17,559 nucleotides of DNA from Methanoregula sp. GTDB lineage: Archaea; Halobacteriota; Methanomicrobia; Methanomicrobiales; Methanospirillaceae. The position numbers were made by a program, and so were the translations under genes. The notes below the pieces were generated by a model that worked only from the letters and a program-made list of their open reading frames with translations, was not told the DNA's origin and ran no database searches. The number at the start of each line of letters is the position of its first letter. Position 1 is the first letter of the stretch. Below, piece by piece: positions 6,419-13,524 of the stretch. The stretch covers positions 1-17,559 of the forward strand of contig PMKW01000073.1 in NCBI GenBank assembly GCA_003157895.1. The letters are read 5' to 3'.

Positions 6419-6430
6419 AAAAACGCAGCC

Positions 6431-8791
6431 GTGGTGAATGCCCTGAGCAGGAAAGGTGTCAATCTCAGTATAAAGGAACTGGATTCGGATATCGCACGCT
6501 TCCGGGATATCAGTATTTCCATCGGTGCAATACGTCAGGATACCTGGCATGAACCGATGGGACCGACTCCGTTCCCGACACTCTCAACGCTCAGGAACTG
6601 GGATCATGCGCTCCTTAAACGGTATAAACCATTTTACCTGCCGTTCTGCGATCTCTGCTGCCTCTGCACCTATGGAAAGTGCGACCTGACCGGCCAGAAG
6701 CGGGGTGCCTGCGGGATCACCATGGCCGCCCAGCAGTCCCGTATCGTCCTGCTCACTGCCTGTATCGGCGCCGCAACCCATACCGGCCATGCCCGTGAAC
6801 TTCTCACGAGTCTTATTGACCGGTTCGGCAGCGATCTCCCCATAAATGTCGGGGACGTCGGTGTCGAAGTGGAAGCACCGATCACCCGGCTTGTCTGCGG
6901 GATCCGGCCCCAGACGCTCGGCGATCTTGAGCCGGTCCTCGATTACTGTGAGAACCAGATCACCCAGCTGCTCTCGGTCACCCATACCGGCCAGGAAGGT
7001 AGTAACATCGATTTCGAATCCAAGGTCTTCCATGCAGGAATGATTGACCATGTAGGCATGGAAGTAGCCGACATCGCACAGATCTCGGCGCTTGGTTTTC
7101 CCAAAGCCGAGCCGGAATCGCCTCTCGCCGATCTCGGACTGGGGACAGTGGATGTGAAAAAACCGGTTATCCTTGTCATCGGCCATAATGTTACCCCTTC
7201 GGCAGGAATCATCGACTACCTGCGGGCAGAAGGCATCCAGTCAGAAGTGGAAGTCACCGGCATCTGCTGTACGGCGCTGGACATCACCCGCTATTCCTCC
7301 CGGGCCAAGGTTATCGGCCCGATTTCGTGGCAGCTCCGCTATATCCGCAGCGGTGTACCTGACGTCATTGTCATCGATGAACAGTGTGTCCGTACCGACA
7401 CGCTGCTGGAAGCAGCAAAGGTCAGGTCCCCGCTGATTGCAACCAGCGAGAAGAACTGCCTTGGTCTGCCTGACCGTACCGATGATACTGTAGACGATAT
7501 TGTCCGGGGTTTTGTTGAGGAGAGTATCCCAGGGGCACTTATTCTTGATCCCGAAAAAGTCGGGGAAGTAGCTGTCAGGACTGCCCGGCTTATTGCACCG
7601 AAACGGAAAAAACAAGGGGCCGACATCTCAAAAGAGGAACTCGGCAGGCTTGCGAAAAAATGCACCCAGTGCATGCTCTGCCGGCGTGCCTGCCCGAATG
7701 ACCTTCCCCTCGCACAGGCAATCAAGGCTGCAGCCGGAGGACACCTGTCCCTGCTGGACGAACTGTACGATGACTGTGTCGGTTGCGGGCGGTGTGAATC
7801 GGCCTGCACCCAGAAGCTGCCGGTCCATTCCCTGATCATTGCAGCAGCGGACCAGAAGACCCGGACCGAGTCCTATTGTATCCGGACCGGACGCGGGCCA
7901 ATCCAGGATACGGAGATCCGGAAGGTCGGCGGGCCGATTGTTCTTGGGGAGATCCCCGGCATTGTGGCATTTGTCGGCTGTGCCAATTACCCGAAAGGCT
8001 CACGGGAAGTGGCCGAGATGTGCAGGGAGTTTGCGAAACGCCGGTATATTGTCTGCACGTCCGGGTGCTCGGCCATGTCAGCCGGGATGCACCGTGATGA
8101 ATACGGCAGGACAGTGTACGAACAGTTCTCCGGGGCCTTTGAAGCCGGGGGCATTGTGAATGTCGGTTCGTGCGTCTCTAACGCCCATATTGCTGGTGCG
8201 GCGATCAAGATCGCGAGCATCTTTGCCAAGCGCCCGCTCCGGGGCAATTACGAGGAGATTGCCGATTACGTATACAACCGTGTCGGGGCAGTCGGCGTTG
8301 CATGGGGTGCTATGTCCCAGAAAGCAGCAGCTATTGCTGCGGGGTTCTGGCGTCTTGGGATCCCGGTCGTTGTCGGGCCGCATGGCACCAAGTACCGGCG
8401 GATGCTCCTGGGCAGGTCTGACAAAACGGAGGACTGGTACGTGTACGATGCCCGCAGCGGCGGGAAGGTATATGCAGGCCCGGTTCCCGAACACCTTTTC
8501 TTTGCTGCCGAGACCAAGGAGGATGCGATGGTGATGGTGGCAAAACTGACCATGCGTCCCAATGACACAAGCAAGGGGAGGGCCAACAAGCTTGCGAACT
8601 ATATTGACCTGCATAAAAGGCTCGTAGGCGGCATTCCTCCCGACGTGCACCTCTTTGTCAGGAGCCCTGCCGATATCCCGCTGACCATGAAAGATGATGT
8701 TACTCTGTACCTCAAGGATCACGACTGGAAGGAGCAGCCGATCCCCGATCCTACACTTCTTCCCCGGCTTATCCATAAAAAGAGGGTGTGA
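6431..8791 (+). CDS. cdhA: ACDS/CODH complex alpha subunit (Ni-Fe-S CO dehydrogenase)
   Basis: Catalyses CO + H2O to CO2 with ferredoxin; in the ACDS complex it provides or consumes the CO made into acetyl-CoA. Length 786 against about 800 in Methanosarcina. The N-terminal Cys cluster CDLCCLCTYGKC...GAC (C73-C94) would hold the B and D Fe-S clusters. H117/H120 in THTGH match the histidine pair near the active site. C-cluster ligands appear as GHN (H252), ICC (C280), EQC (C319), VGC (C517), SGC (C546) and GSC (C581). Two extra ferredoxin-type [4Fe-4S] motifs, CTQCMLCRRAC (411-421) and CVGCGRCESAC (449-459), are typical of the archaeal, not the bacterial, enzyme. The start is GTG 6431 or GTG 6434; there is no ATG between the upstream in-frame TGA (6395) and the conserved region, and no ribosome site. 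First gene of cdhABCDE. Confidence 0.97.
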   Translation: MVNALSRKGVNLSIKELDSDIARFRDISISIGAIRQDTWHEPMGPTPFPTLSTLRNWDHALLKRYKPFYLPFCDLCCLCTYGKCDLTGQKRGACGITMAAQQSRIVLLTACIGAATHTGHARELLTSLIDRFGSDLPINVGDVGVEVEAPITRLVCGIRPQTLGDLEPVLDYCENQITQLLSVTHTGQEGSNIDFESKVFHAGMIDHVGMEVADIAQISALGFPKAEPESPLADLGLGTVDVKKPVILVIGHNVTPSAGIIDYLRAEGIQSEVEVTGICCTALDITRYSSRAKVIGPISWQLRYIRSGVPDVIVIDEQCVRTDTLLEAAKVRSPLIATSEKNCLGLPDRTDDTVDDIVRGFVEESIPGALILDPEKVGEVAVRTARLIAPKRKKQGADISKEELGRLAKKCTQCMLCRRACPNDLPLAQAIKAAAGGHLSLLDELYDDCVGCGRCESACTQKLPVHSLIIAAADQKTRTESYCIRTGRGPIQDTEIRKVGGPIVLGEIPGIVAFVGCANYPKGSREVAEMCREFAKRRYIVCTSGCSAMSAGMHRDEYGRTVYEQFSGAFEAGGIVNVGSCVSNAHIAGAAIKIASIFAKRPLRGNYEEIADYVYNRVGAVGVAWGAMSQKAAAIAAGFWRLGIPVVVGPHGTKYRRMLLGRSDKTEDWYVYDARSGGKVYAGPVPEHLFFAAETKEDAMVMVAKLTMRPNDTSKGRANKLANYIDLHKRLVGGIPPDVHLFVRSPADIPLTMKDDVTLYLKDHDWKEQPIPDPTLLPRLIHKKRV

Positions 8792-8797
8792 ATTCCC

Positions 8798-9337
8798 ATG
8801 CCGCTGAACGAATCCTGGCAGACCGCGGAGATCCCGGGGCCCAAAAAGGCGTCCCTTATCATCAAGCCCGATATCGCCGACGCGATGATACGGCGGGCAA
8901 AACGCCCGATCATGATCGTTGGTCACGGGATTGTCGAATATGATGTGGAGGGGCTCAAGCTGATCGACTATCTCATTGAATTTGCCACCAAGGCGCATAT
9001 CCCGGTTGTCGTGACCGCCAGCACAAATCGTGAATTCTTAAACCGGGGCTTTACGCCTGCAGCCCTGATGCCGGCAGTAGATATCGGAAACCGGCTGACG
9101 GATCCCGGCTGGAAAGGTTTCGACGGAAAAGACGCTTACGATCTTGCAATATTTGTCGGGCTTCCCTATTACATGGAGTGGACCATCCTCTCCGGCCTCA
9201 AGCATTTCGCACCGAACCTCAAGACCATGACGCTCGACTGCGTGTACCAGCCCAATGCCAGCTGGTCGTTCCCGAACAGCACCATCAAGGACTGGGTCGT
9301 GAATCTCAAGGGCATTGTTGACGGTTTGGGGGACTGA
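8798..9337 (+). CDS. cdhB: ACDS/CODH complex epsilon subunit
   Basis: The small non-catalytic partner of CdhA in the alpha2-epsilon2 CO dehydrogenase part of ACDS, 179 residues against about 170 in relatives. It has a Rossmann-like fold: the strand RPIMIVGHG (about 36-44) is followed by VEGLKLIDYLIEFATKAHIPVVVTASTN, as in the family, which resembles the central domain of thiamine-diphosphate enzymes without their catalytic function. Family members may carry a flavin or help electron transfer, but no cofactor motif can be fixed here. The ATG at 8798 comes 6 bases after the cdhA stop; GAGGGTG at 8782-8788, inside the end of cdhA, serves as the ribosome site, so translation is probably coupled. 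Identity rests on sequence resemblance plus the invariant position between cdhA and cdhC. Confidence 0.95.
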   Translation: MPLNESWQTAEIPGPKKASLIIKPDIADAMIRRAKRPIMIVGHGIVEYDVEGLKLIDYLIEFATKAHIPVVVTASTNREFLNRGFTPAALMPAVDIGNRLTDPGWKGFDGKDAYDLAIFVGLPYYMEWTILSGLKHFAPNLKTMTLDCVYQPNASWSFPNSTIKDWVVNLKGIVDGLGD

Positions 9338-9349
9338 CCGGGAGGTATC

Positions 9350-10753
9350 ATGTTCGAACAGATCCCTGTCGATATCGGGCTTGTCCATGAAGGAGAGCGT
9401 GTCCGGAAAAATGACATGCAGGTCGAGCTGGGCGGGCCGGCCGAACCGGAGAAATGCGAGATTGTTCTCGTCAGGCCGGTTGACGCGATCACCGATGGCG
9501 ATATTTCCATTGTCGGCCCCGATATCGGCAGCATGGAGGAAGGGAAACATTATCCACTGGGGATCCTTGTCGAGATCGCCGGCGCAAAGGTCGAGCAGGA
9601 TCTTGAGGGTGTAATCGAACGGCGTATCCACGAATACTCCAATTATATCGAAGGGTTCATGCACCTTAACCAGCGGTACGATATCTGGATCCGGCTCTCG
9701 AAAAAGTCTTTCAAGAAGGGTCTTAACTCATTCAAGTATATCGGGCAGGTTATGCTCGAACTGTTCAGGAACGAGCTCCCTATTCTGGAGAAGATCCAGA
9801 TCACTTTCATAACCGATCCGGAGAAACTCAAGCTATTATACCGGGAAGCCCTTGAACGGTATGAGTCCCGGGATGCCCGGGCACGGGGGCTTCTGGACAG
9901 GGATGTCGATGTGTTCTACGGCTGTGCACTCTGCCAGTCCTTTGCCCCTACCCATATCTGTGTCATCACCCCGCAGCGGTATGCAAACTGCGGGGCTATC
10001 AGCTGGTTTGACGGCCGGGCTGCAGCAGGTATCGACCCGAAAGGCCCGATCTACGAAATCGTGAAAGATGAGTGCCTGGATGAGGAGAAAGGGGAATACA
10101 CCGGTGTCAACGAGAGCGCAAAAAAACGGTCCATGGGAGAGATCAACCGCGTCTACCTCTATTCCGCGTTCGGGTATCCCCACACGTCGTGCGGGTGCTT
10201 TGAAGGTATTGCTTTTTACATCCCGGAAGCCGACGGGTTCGGGATCGTCCTCCGCGGGTTCCGGGATATTACGGTGAACGGTCTTGCCTTCTCAACCATG
10301 GCGGACTCGACTGCCGGGGGACGGCAGGTTGATGGGTTCCACGGTATCTCGATCGAGTACATGAGATCCGCCCGGTTCCTCCATGCAGACGGCGGGTATG
10401 AGCGGGTGGTATGGATGCCGGCCGAGACCAGGGAGCGGTTGAAGGATTTTATTCCTCCATCCGTTTATCCTGCGATTGCTACGGAAAAAGATGTTAAAAC
10501 CATCCCGGAACTTAAAAGTTTTTTAATAAACCTGAACCACCCCGTTGTCCAGAAGTGGAAATCTGATGAGACTGCCGCACGTGCAACAGCGGACCGGACG
10601 GCGGTCCTCTCTGCAGGGGACATTCCCATCACTGCCGGCGGGTACCGCATCATTCTGAAGAACGCAAAGATCACAGCGGAAAAAGTGATCATCCTGCCGG
10701 TCAGGGCCCCGCCCCCGGGTGGAGGTGAGCATCGTGGTGCACAAAAAAAATAA
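9350..10753 (+). CDS. cdhC: ACDS complex beta subunit (acetyl-CoA synthase, A-cluster)
   Basis: Makes or breaks the acetyl C-C bond: joins a methyl group from the corrinoid protein, CO and CoA to give acetyl-CoA. It is 467 residues, matching the archaeal form, which lacks the bacterial N-terminal CODH-binding domain. The A-cluster ligands are evident: FYGCALCQSFAPTHIC (C192, C195, C204), YANCG (C214) and TSCGCFEG (C281, C283). The CxC pair binds the two-nickel site and C192-C214 hold the cubane. The C-terminal tail (about 415-467), with KNAKITAEKVIILP, is the usual variable extension. GGAGGT at 9341-9346 precedes the ATG at 9350, 12 bases after cdhB. The last 20 bases overlap cdhD. Nickel must be inserted post-translationally, a likely task for one of the upstream CooC proteins. 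Confidence 0.97.
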   Translation: MFEQIPVDIGLVHEGERVRKNDMQVELGGPAEPEKCEIVLVRPVDAITDGDISIVGPDIGSMEEGKHYPLGILVEIAGAKVEQDLEGVIERRIHEYSNYIEGFMHLNQRYDIWIRLSKKSFKKGLNSFKYIGQVMLELFRNELPILEKIQITFITDPEKLKLLYREALERYESRDARARGLLDRDVDVFYGCALCQSFAPTHICVITPQRYANCGAISWFDGRAAAGIDPKGPIYEIVKDECLDEEKGEYTGVNESAKKRSMGEINRVYLYSAFGYPHTSCGCFEGIAFYIPEADGFGIVLRGFRDITVNGLAFSTMADSTAGGRQVDGFHGISIEYMRSARFLHADGGYERVVWMPAETRERLKDFIPPSVYPAIATEKDVKTIPELKSFLINLNHPVVQKWKSDETAARATADRTAVLSAGDIPITAGGYRIILKNAKITAEKVIILPVRAPPPGGGEHRGAQKK

Positions 10754-11981
10754 GGAAACGGAACAGGCCAATGAAGTTGACGTCCTCTCGCTCGCCCCGC
10801 GTATCCTTGAACTCCTGCAGGGCGTCCAGCAGTTGGAACTCGAGAACTTCTCGATGGAGATCGGTGACCTTGACCTGTTTATCCCCTCCCAAAGCCCTGC
10901 ACACTCCCTGCAGTCCGTATCCCTGCACCCGCCGCTTCCGCAAAAACCCACTCAGCTACTCCGTGAATCCTACCAGCCCCGTTCCGCCCGTTACCCCGGA
11001 CATATCCGTGAAGTGGTGCTGGGTGCAACAAAAGCAGATGGGGGGAGCAGGTCGCGGACAGTCACCATCGGAGGGGCAACGACTCCCGCATATGCCGATA
11101 TTCTTATTCCCCCTGTTCACCCTCCGGCAATATCCCTGGATGTCTTTGACATGAAGGTCTCCCTTCCCAAGGTGCTCCGGGAACATGTCGCAGAAGTCAT
11201 GGAAGACCCTTCCGAATGGGCCCGGATGAACGTGGAAAAGTTTGGGGCCGATATTGTGACGATCCACTTAATGAGCACCGACCCGCTGATCCGGGACACA
11301 TCCCCCCGTCAGGCAGCAGAGACGGTCGAGGAAGTCCTGCAGGCTGTGGACGTCCCGATCATTGTCGGGGGTTGCGGCGACCCGAAAAAGGATGCTGCGG
11401 TATTTGCAGAGGTGGCTGAGATGGCCGCTGGTGAACGGCTTCTCCTCAATTCGGTCACGCTCGATATGGTGGAAGCAAAGACCCTCGGGACCGTAGCAAA
11501 GGCAGCCCGTGAATACGGCCATCTCCTGCTCGCGTTCACCGGGCTCGAACTGAATAATGCCAAGGAACTCAACCGGCGCCTTTACGAGTATATTCCTCCC
11601 GGGCAGATTGTCATGGACCTGACCACCGTTGCACTCGGCTATGGTCTTGAATATTCCTTCACCATCCATGAACGGGCACGCTATGCTGCACTGATGGGGG
11701 ATGACGAACTTGCCCACCCGGTCATCTCTGCAGCCACGAATGCATGGGCGGCCCGCGAAGCATGGATGGCGATGGCGCCTGAATATGGCCCCCGCGAACT
11801 CCGCGGCCCGGTATGGGAGACCGTGAATGCCCTGACCCTGTTGCTCGCAGGTGTCGATCTCTTTATGATGATGCATCCGGCATCGGTACTGACCCTCAGG
11901 GATGTAATCCGCCGGCTCGGCAGTAACGGTGCTAAAGGGGCATCACCGGCGCGTGACTGGGTGTGTGTGAGAATATCATGA
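10734..11981 (+). CDS. cdhD: ACDS complex delta subunit (corrinoid Fe-S protein, small subunit)
   Basis: With CdhE it forms the corrinoid iron-sulfur protein that carries the methyl group between tetrahydrosarcinapterin and the A-cluster. The product is 415 residues when started at GTG 10734. That start is chosen because GGAGGTG (10721-10727) lies 6 bases before it; GTG 10719 is in frame but upstream of this site, and GTG 10737 is equally possible. A hydrophilic N-terminal section (1-85) leads into a TIM-barrel domain with family signatures such as ISLDVFDM, EKFGADIVTIHLMSTDP, VPIIVGGCGDP and TVALGYGLEYSF. The start lies inside the end of cdhC (20-base overlap) and its TGA overlaps the ATG of cdhE, so translation of C, D and E is probably coupled in fixed ratio. 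Confidence 0.95.
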   Translation: MVHKKNKETEQANEVDVLSLAPRILELLQGVQQLELENFSMEIGDLDLFIPSQSPAHSLQSVSLHPPLPQKPTQLLRESYQPRSARYPGHIREVVLGATKADGGSRSRTVTIGGATTPAYADILIPPVHPPAISLDVFDMKVSLPKVLREHVAEVMEDPSEWARMNVEKFGADIVTIHLMSTDPLIRDTSPRQAAETVEEVLQAVDVPIIVGGCGDPKKDAAVFAEVAEMAAGERLLLNSVTLDMVEAKTLGTVAKAAREYGHLLLAFTGLELNNAKELNRRLYEYIPPGQIVMDLTTVALGYGLEYSFTIHERARYAALMGDDELAHPVISAATNAWAAREAWMAMAPEYGPRELRGPVWETVNALTLLLAGVDLFMMMHPASVLTLRDVIRRLGSNGAKGASPARDWVCVRIS

Positions 11982-13426
11982 CGAACGGGACGATTCCTGC
12001 AGAGCAGCGGAAAAAAAGTATCCGCGAGATCAGCCCGATCGATGTCTACAAGCTGCTGCCGAAGACCAATTGCAAGGAATGCCATGAGTCCAACTGTATG
12101 GCTTTTGCAACCCGGCTGGTGAATGGCGAGCTGATGCTCGCAGACTGCCCGCCGCTCTTTACAGCTGAGTACCAGGCTGCCCGCTATGACCTCGGCCTTC
12201 TCCTTGCGCCACCGGTGCGCTCGCTCACCTTTGGCACGGGTGCGCAGCAGTGCACCATTGGCGGGAAATATGTCCTGCAGCGCCACGAGTTCATGTACCA
12301 TAACCCGACAGGCATTGCTATTGATGTAGATGATCTTATGACTGATGAGGAACTGCATGCACGGGTTCACCGGATAGAGCAGTTCAGCTACAATTACATT
12401 GGCAGGAAACTGGCCCTCAATGCAATTGCCATCCGGTCGGTATCCGGTGATCCGGCAGCGTTTGGTAAAGCTGTCAGGACGGTGAGCGGGATAACAGACC
12501 TCCCTCTCATCCTGTGCTCGCTGGACCCTGCGGTCATGGAAGCCGGTCTGGCAGAATCCAAAGACCGCAGGCCTCTCATCTACGCTGCTACGGAAAAGAA
12601 CTGGAAACCGTTATCTGACCTTGCGCTCGCCTTCCATGTTCCGCTCGTGGTGCATACGGACGGGGATCCTGCACTCCTGCGCTGCCTGATAAAAACCCTG
12701 AATGCCTGTGGTCTTACAGACCTGGTACTGGATCCCGGCATGCTTGCCGAAGACGGCCTGTCTGAAACCCTTCATACCCTGACCACCCTGCGGACTGCTG
12801 CATGCCGCGATCTCGATGAACTCTCCGGCTATCCGCTGCTGGGAGTACCGCTGGCGGTCTGGACCAGTGAGGAGATCTCCATGGATGTGCTGAAATGGCG
12901 CGAGGCGATCACGGCGTCCATGCTCATGTCCCGGTACGCGGATCTTCTCATTATGCACAGCCTCGACGGCTGGGTACTGCTCCCCCAGTTAATCTGGCGC
13001 TTCAACCTGTATACCGATCCAAGAAAACCGGTCTCGGTGGAAGCCGGTATCAGGACGTTCGGGCATCCCGATAAAAATTCCCCGGTCCTCATCACTACCA
13101 ATTACGCCCTCACGTTCTTCACCGTGGAATCCGATATCAAGACTGCCGGTCTTGACTGTTATCTCATTGTTGCCGATACGGGGGGCCTGAGTGTTGAGAG
13201 CGCTGTTGCCGGCAGGTACTTTTCCGCTGACTCGATCGTTACAGCCTTAAAGGATATGCAGGCTGAGAACCTGGTGAGCCACAAAACCCTCATCATCCCC
13301 GGCCTTGCGGCCAGGCTGAGCGGGGAGACCGAAGAGGCAAGCGGCTGGAAGATCCTTGTAGGACCAAAAGATTCTTCGGGACTGCCGCAGTACCTCCGGC
13401 AACGCTGGCCTCCTCACCAGGCCTAG
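11978..13426 (+). CDS. cdhE: ACDS complex gamma subunit (corrinoid Fe-S protein, large subunit)
   Basis: The larger corrinoid iron-sulfur subunit, 482 residues. The N-terminal domain has the [4Fe-4S] motif TNCKECHESNC...DCP (C32, C35, C40, C57), which passes electrons to cobalt. A TIM barrel follows (about 90-320), with family strands such as LALNAIAIRSVSGDP and PLVVHTDGDP. The C-terminal part (about 330-480) is the cobamide-binding domain, with ITTNYALTFFTVESDI and IVADTGGLSVESAVAGRYF. The ATG at 11978 overlaps the cdhD stop in ATGA; an in-frame GTG at 11963 is possible but less attractive. Cobalt in this protein must be Co(I) to accept methyl, and occasional oxidation to Co(II) requires a reductive activator. 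A good candidate for that is encoded immediately downstream. Confidence 0.96.
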   Translation: MTNGTIPAEQRKKSIREISPIDVYKLLPKTNCKECHESNCMAFATRLVNGELMLADCPPLFTAEYQAARYDLGLLLAPPVRSLTFGTGAQQCTIGGKYVLQRHEFMYHNPTGIAIDVDDLMTDEELHARVHRIEQFSYNYIGRKLALNAIAIRSVSGDPAAFGKAVRTVSGITDLPLILCSLDPAVMEAGLAESKDRRPLIYAATEKNWKPLSDLALAFHVPLVVHTDGDPALLRCLIKTLNACGLTDLVLDPGMLAEDGLSETLHTLTTLRTAACRDLDELSGYPLLGVPLAVWTSEEISMDVLKWREAITASMLMSRYADLLIMHSLDGWVLLPQLIWRFNLYTDPRKPVSVEAGIRTFGHPDKNSPVLITTNYALTFFTVESDIKTAGLDCYLIVADTGGLSVESAVAGRYFSADSIVTALKDMQAENLVSHKTLIIPGLAARLSGETEEASGWKILVGPKDSSGLPQYLRQRWPPHQA

Positions 13427-13463
13427 CCCTGCAAAAACAGACACCCCGATCCTGAGTCAATAT

Positions 13464-13519
13464 CATGCCCTGCTCAAATACAGAATTTCTCAATCAGATC
13501 CTCACCGGAGCAGGGTATG
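13464..13519 (+). promoter_or_regulatory. 12-bp stem that covers the ribosome site and start codon of the activator gene
   Basis: Bases 13464-13475 (CATGCCCTGCTC) pair in RNA with 13508-13519 (GAGCAGGGUAUG) over all twelve positions, with one G-U wobble (13467:13516) and a 32-base loop. The right arm includes most of the GGAG site (13507-13510) and the whole ATG (13517-13519). A second copy of CCCTGC at 13427-13432, just after the cdhE stop, could pair with the same GCAGGG (13510-13515) as a weaker alternative. The geometry is that of translational control, possibly opened by ribosomes or a factor. The pairing is seen directly; the function is inference. Confidence 0.55.
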
Positions 13520-13524
13520 CCTGA
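13465..13524 (+). CDS. Putative 19-codon leader ORF overlapping the activator start
   Basis: ATG at 13465 opens a 19-codon frame ending at TGA 13522-13524, in a different frame from the activator and overlapping its ATG (13517) by 8 bases. Its own start sits in the left arm of the stem described at 13464-13519, and its last codons lie in the right arm, so a ribosome translating it would melt the stem and stop next to the activator start. Only a weak ribosome site (TGAG near 13453) precedes it. No homology is recognised. It may be a coupling leader or chance. Confidence 0.3.
   Translation: MPCSNTEFLNQILTGAGYA

Larger units (their letters stand above)
6057..6430. other. 374-bp region before cdhA with inverted repeats, no convincing gene
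   Basis: This stretch holds the putative cdh promoter and three compact inverted repeats listed separately (6287-6301, 6318-6336, 6356-6382). An A/T-rich element around 6192-6204 could be a distal promoter. On the minus strand an open frame ends at 6203 and runs back through the region into the start of cdhA; its part outside cdhA has no usable ATG. On the plus strand a 35-codon ATG frame (6134-6241) is also open. Neither resembles a family I recognise, so neither is called. A long-range GGATACC (6064-6070)/GGTATCC (6112-6118) pair may belong to termination of the preceding gene. Confidence 0.5.

Noticed and set aside
8078..8998. Minus-strand 306-codon frame opposite cdhA/cdhB
   Set aside because: It crosses the junction of two certain genes on the other strand and has no motif of its own.
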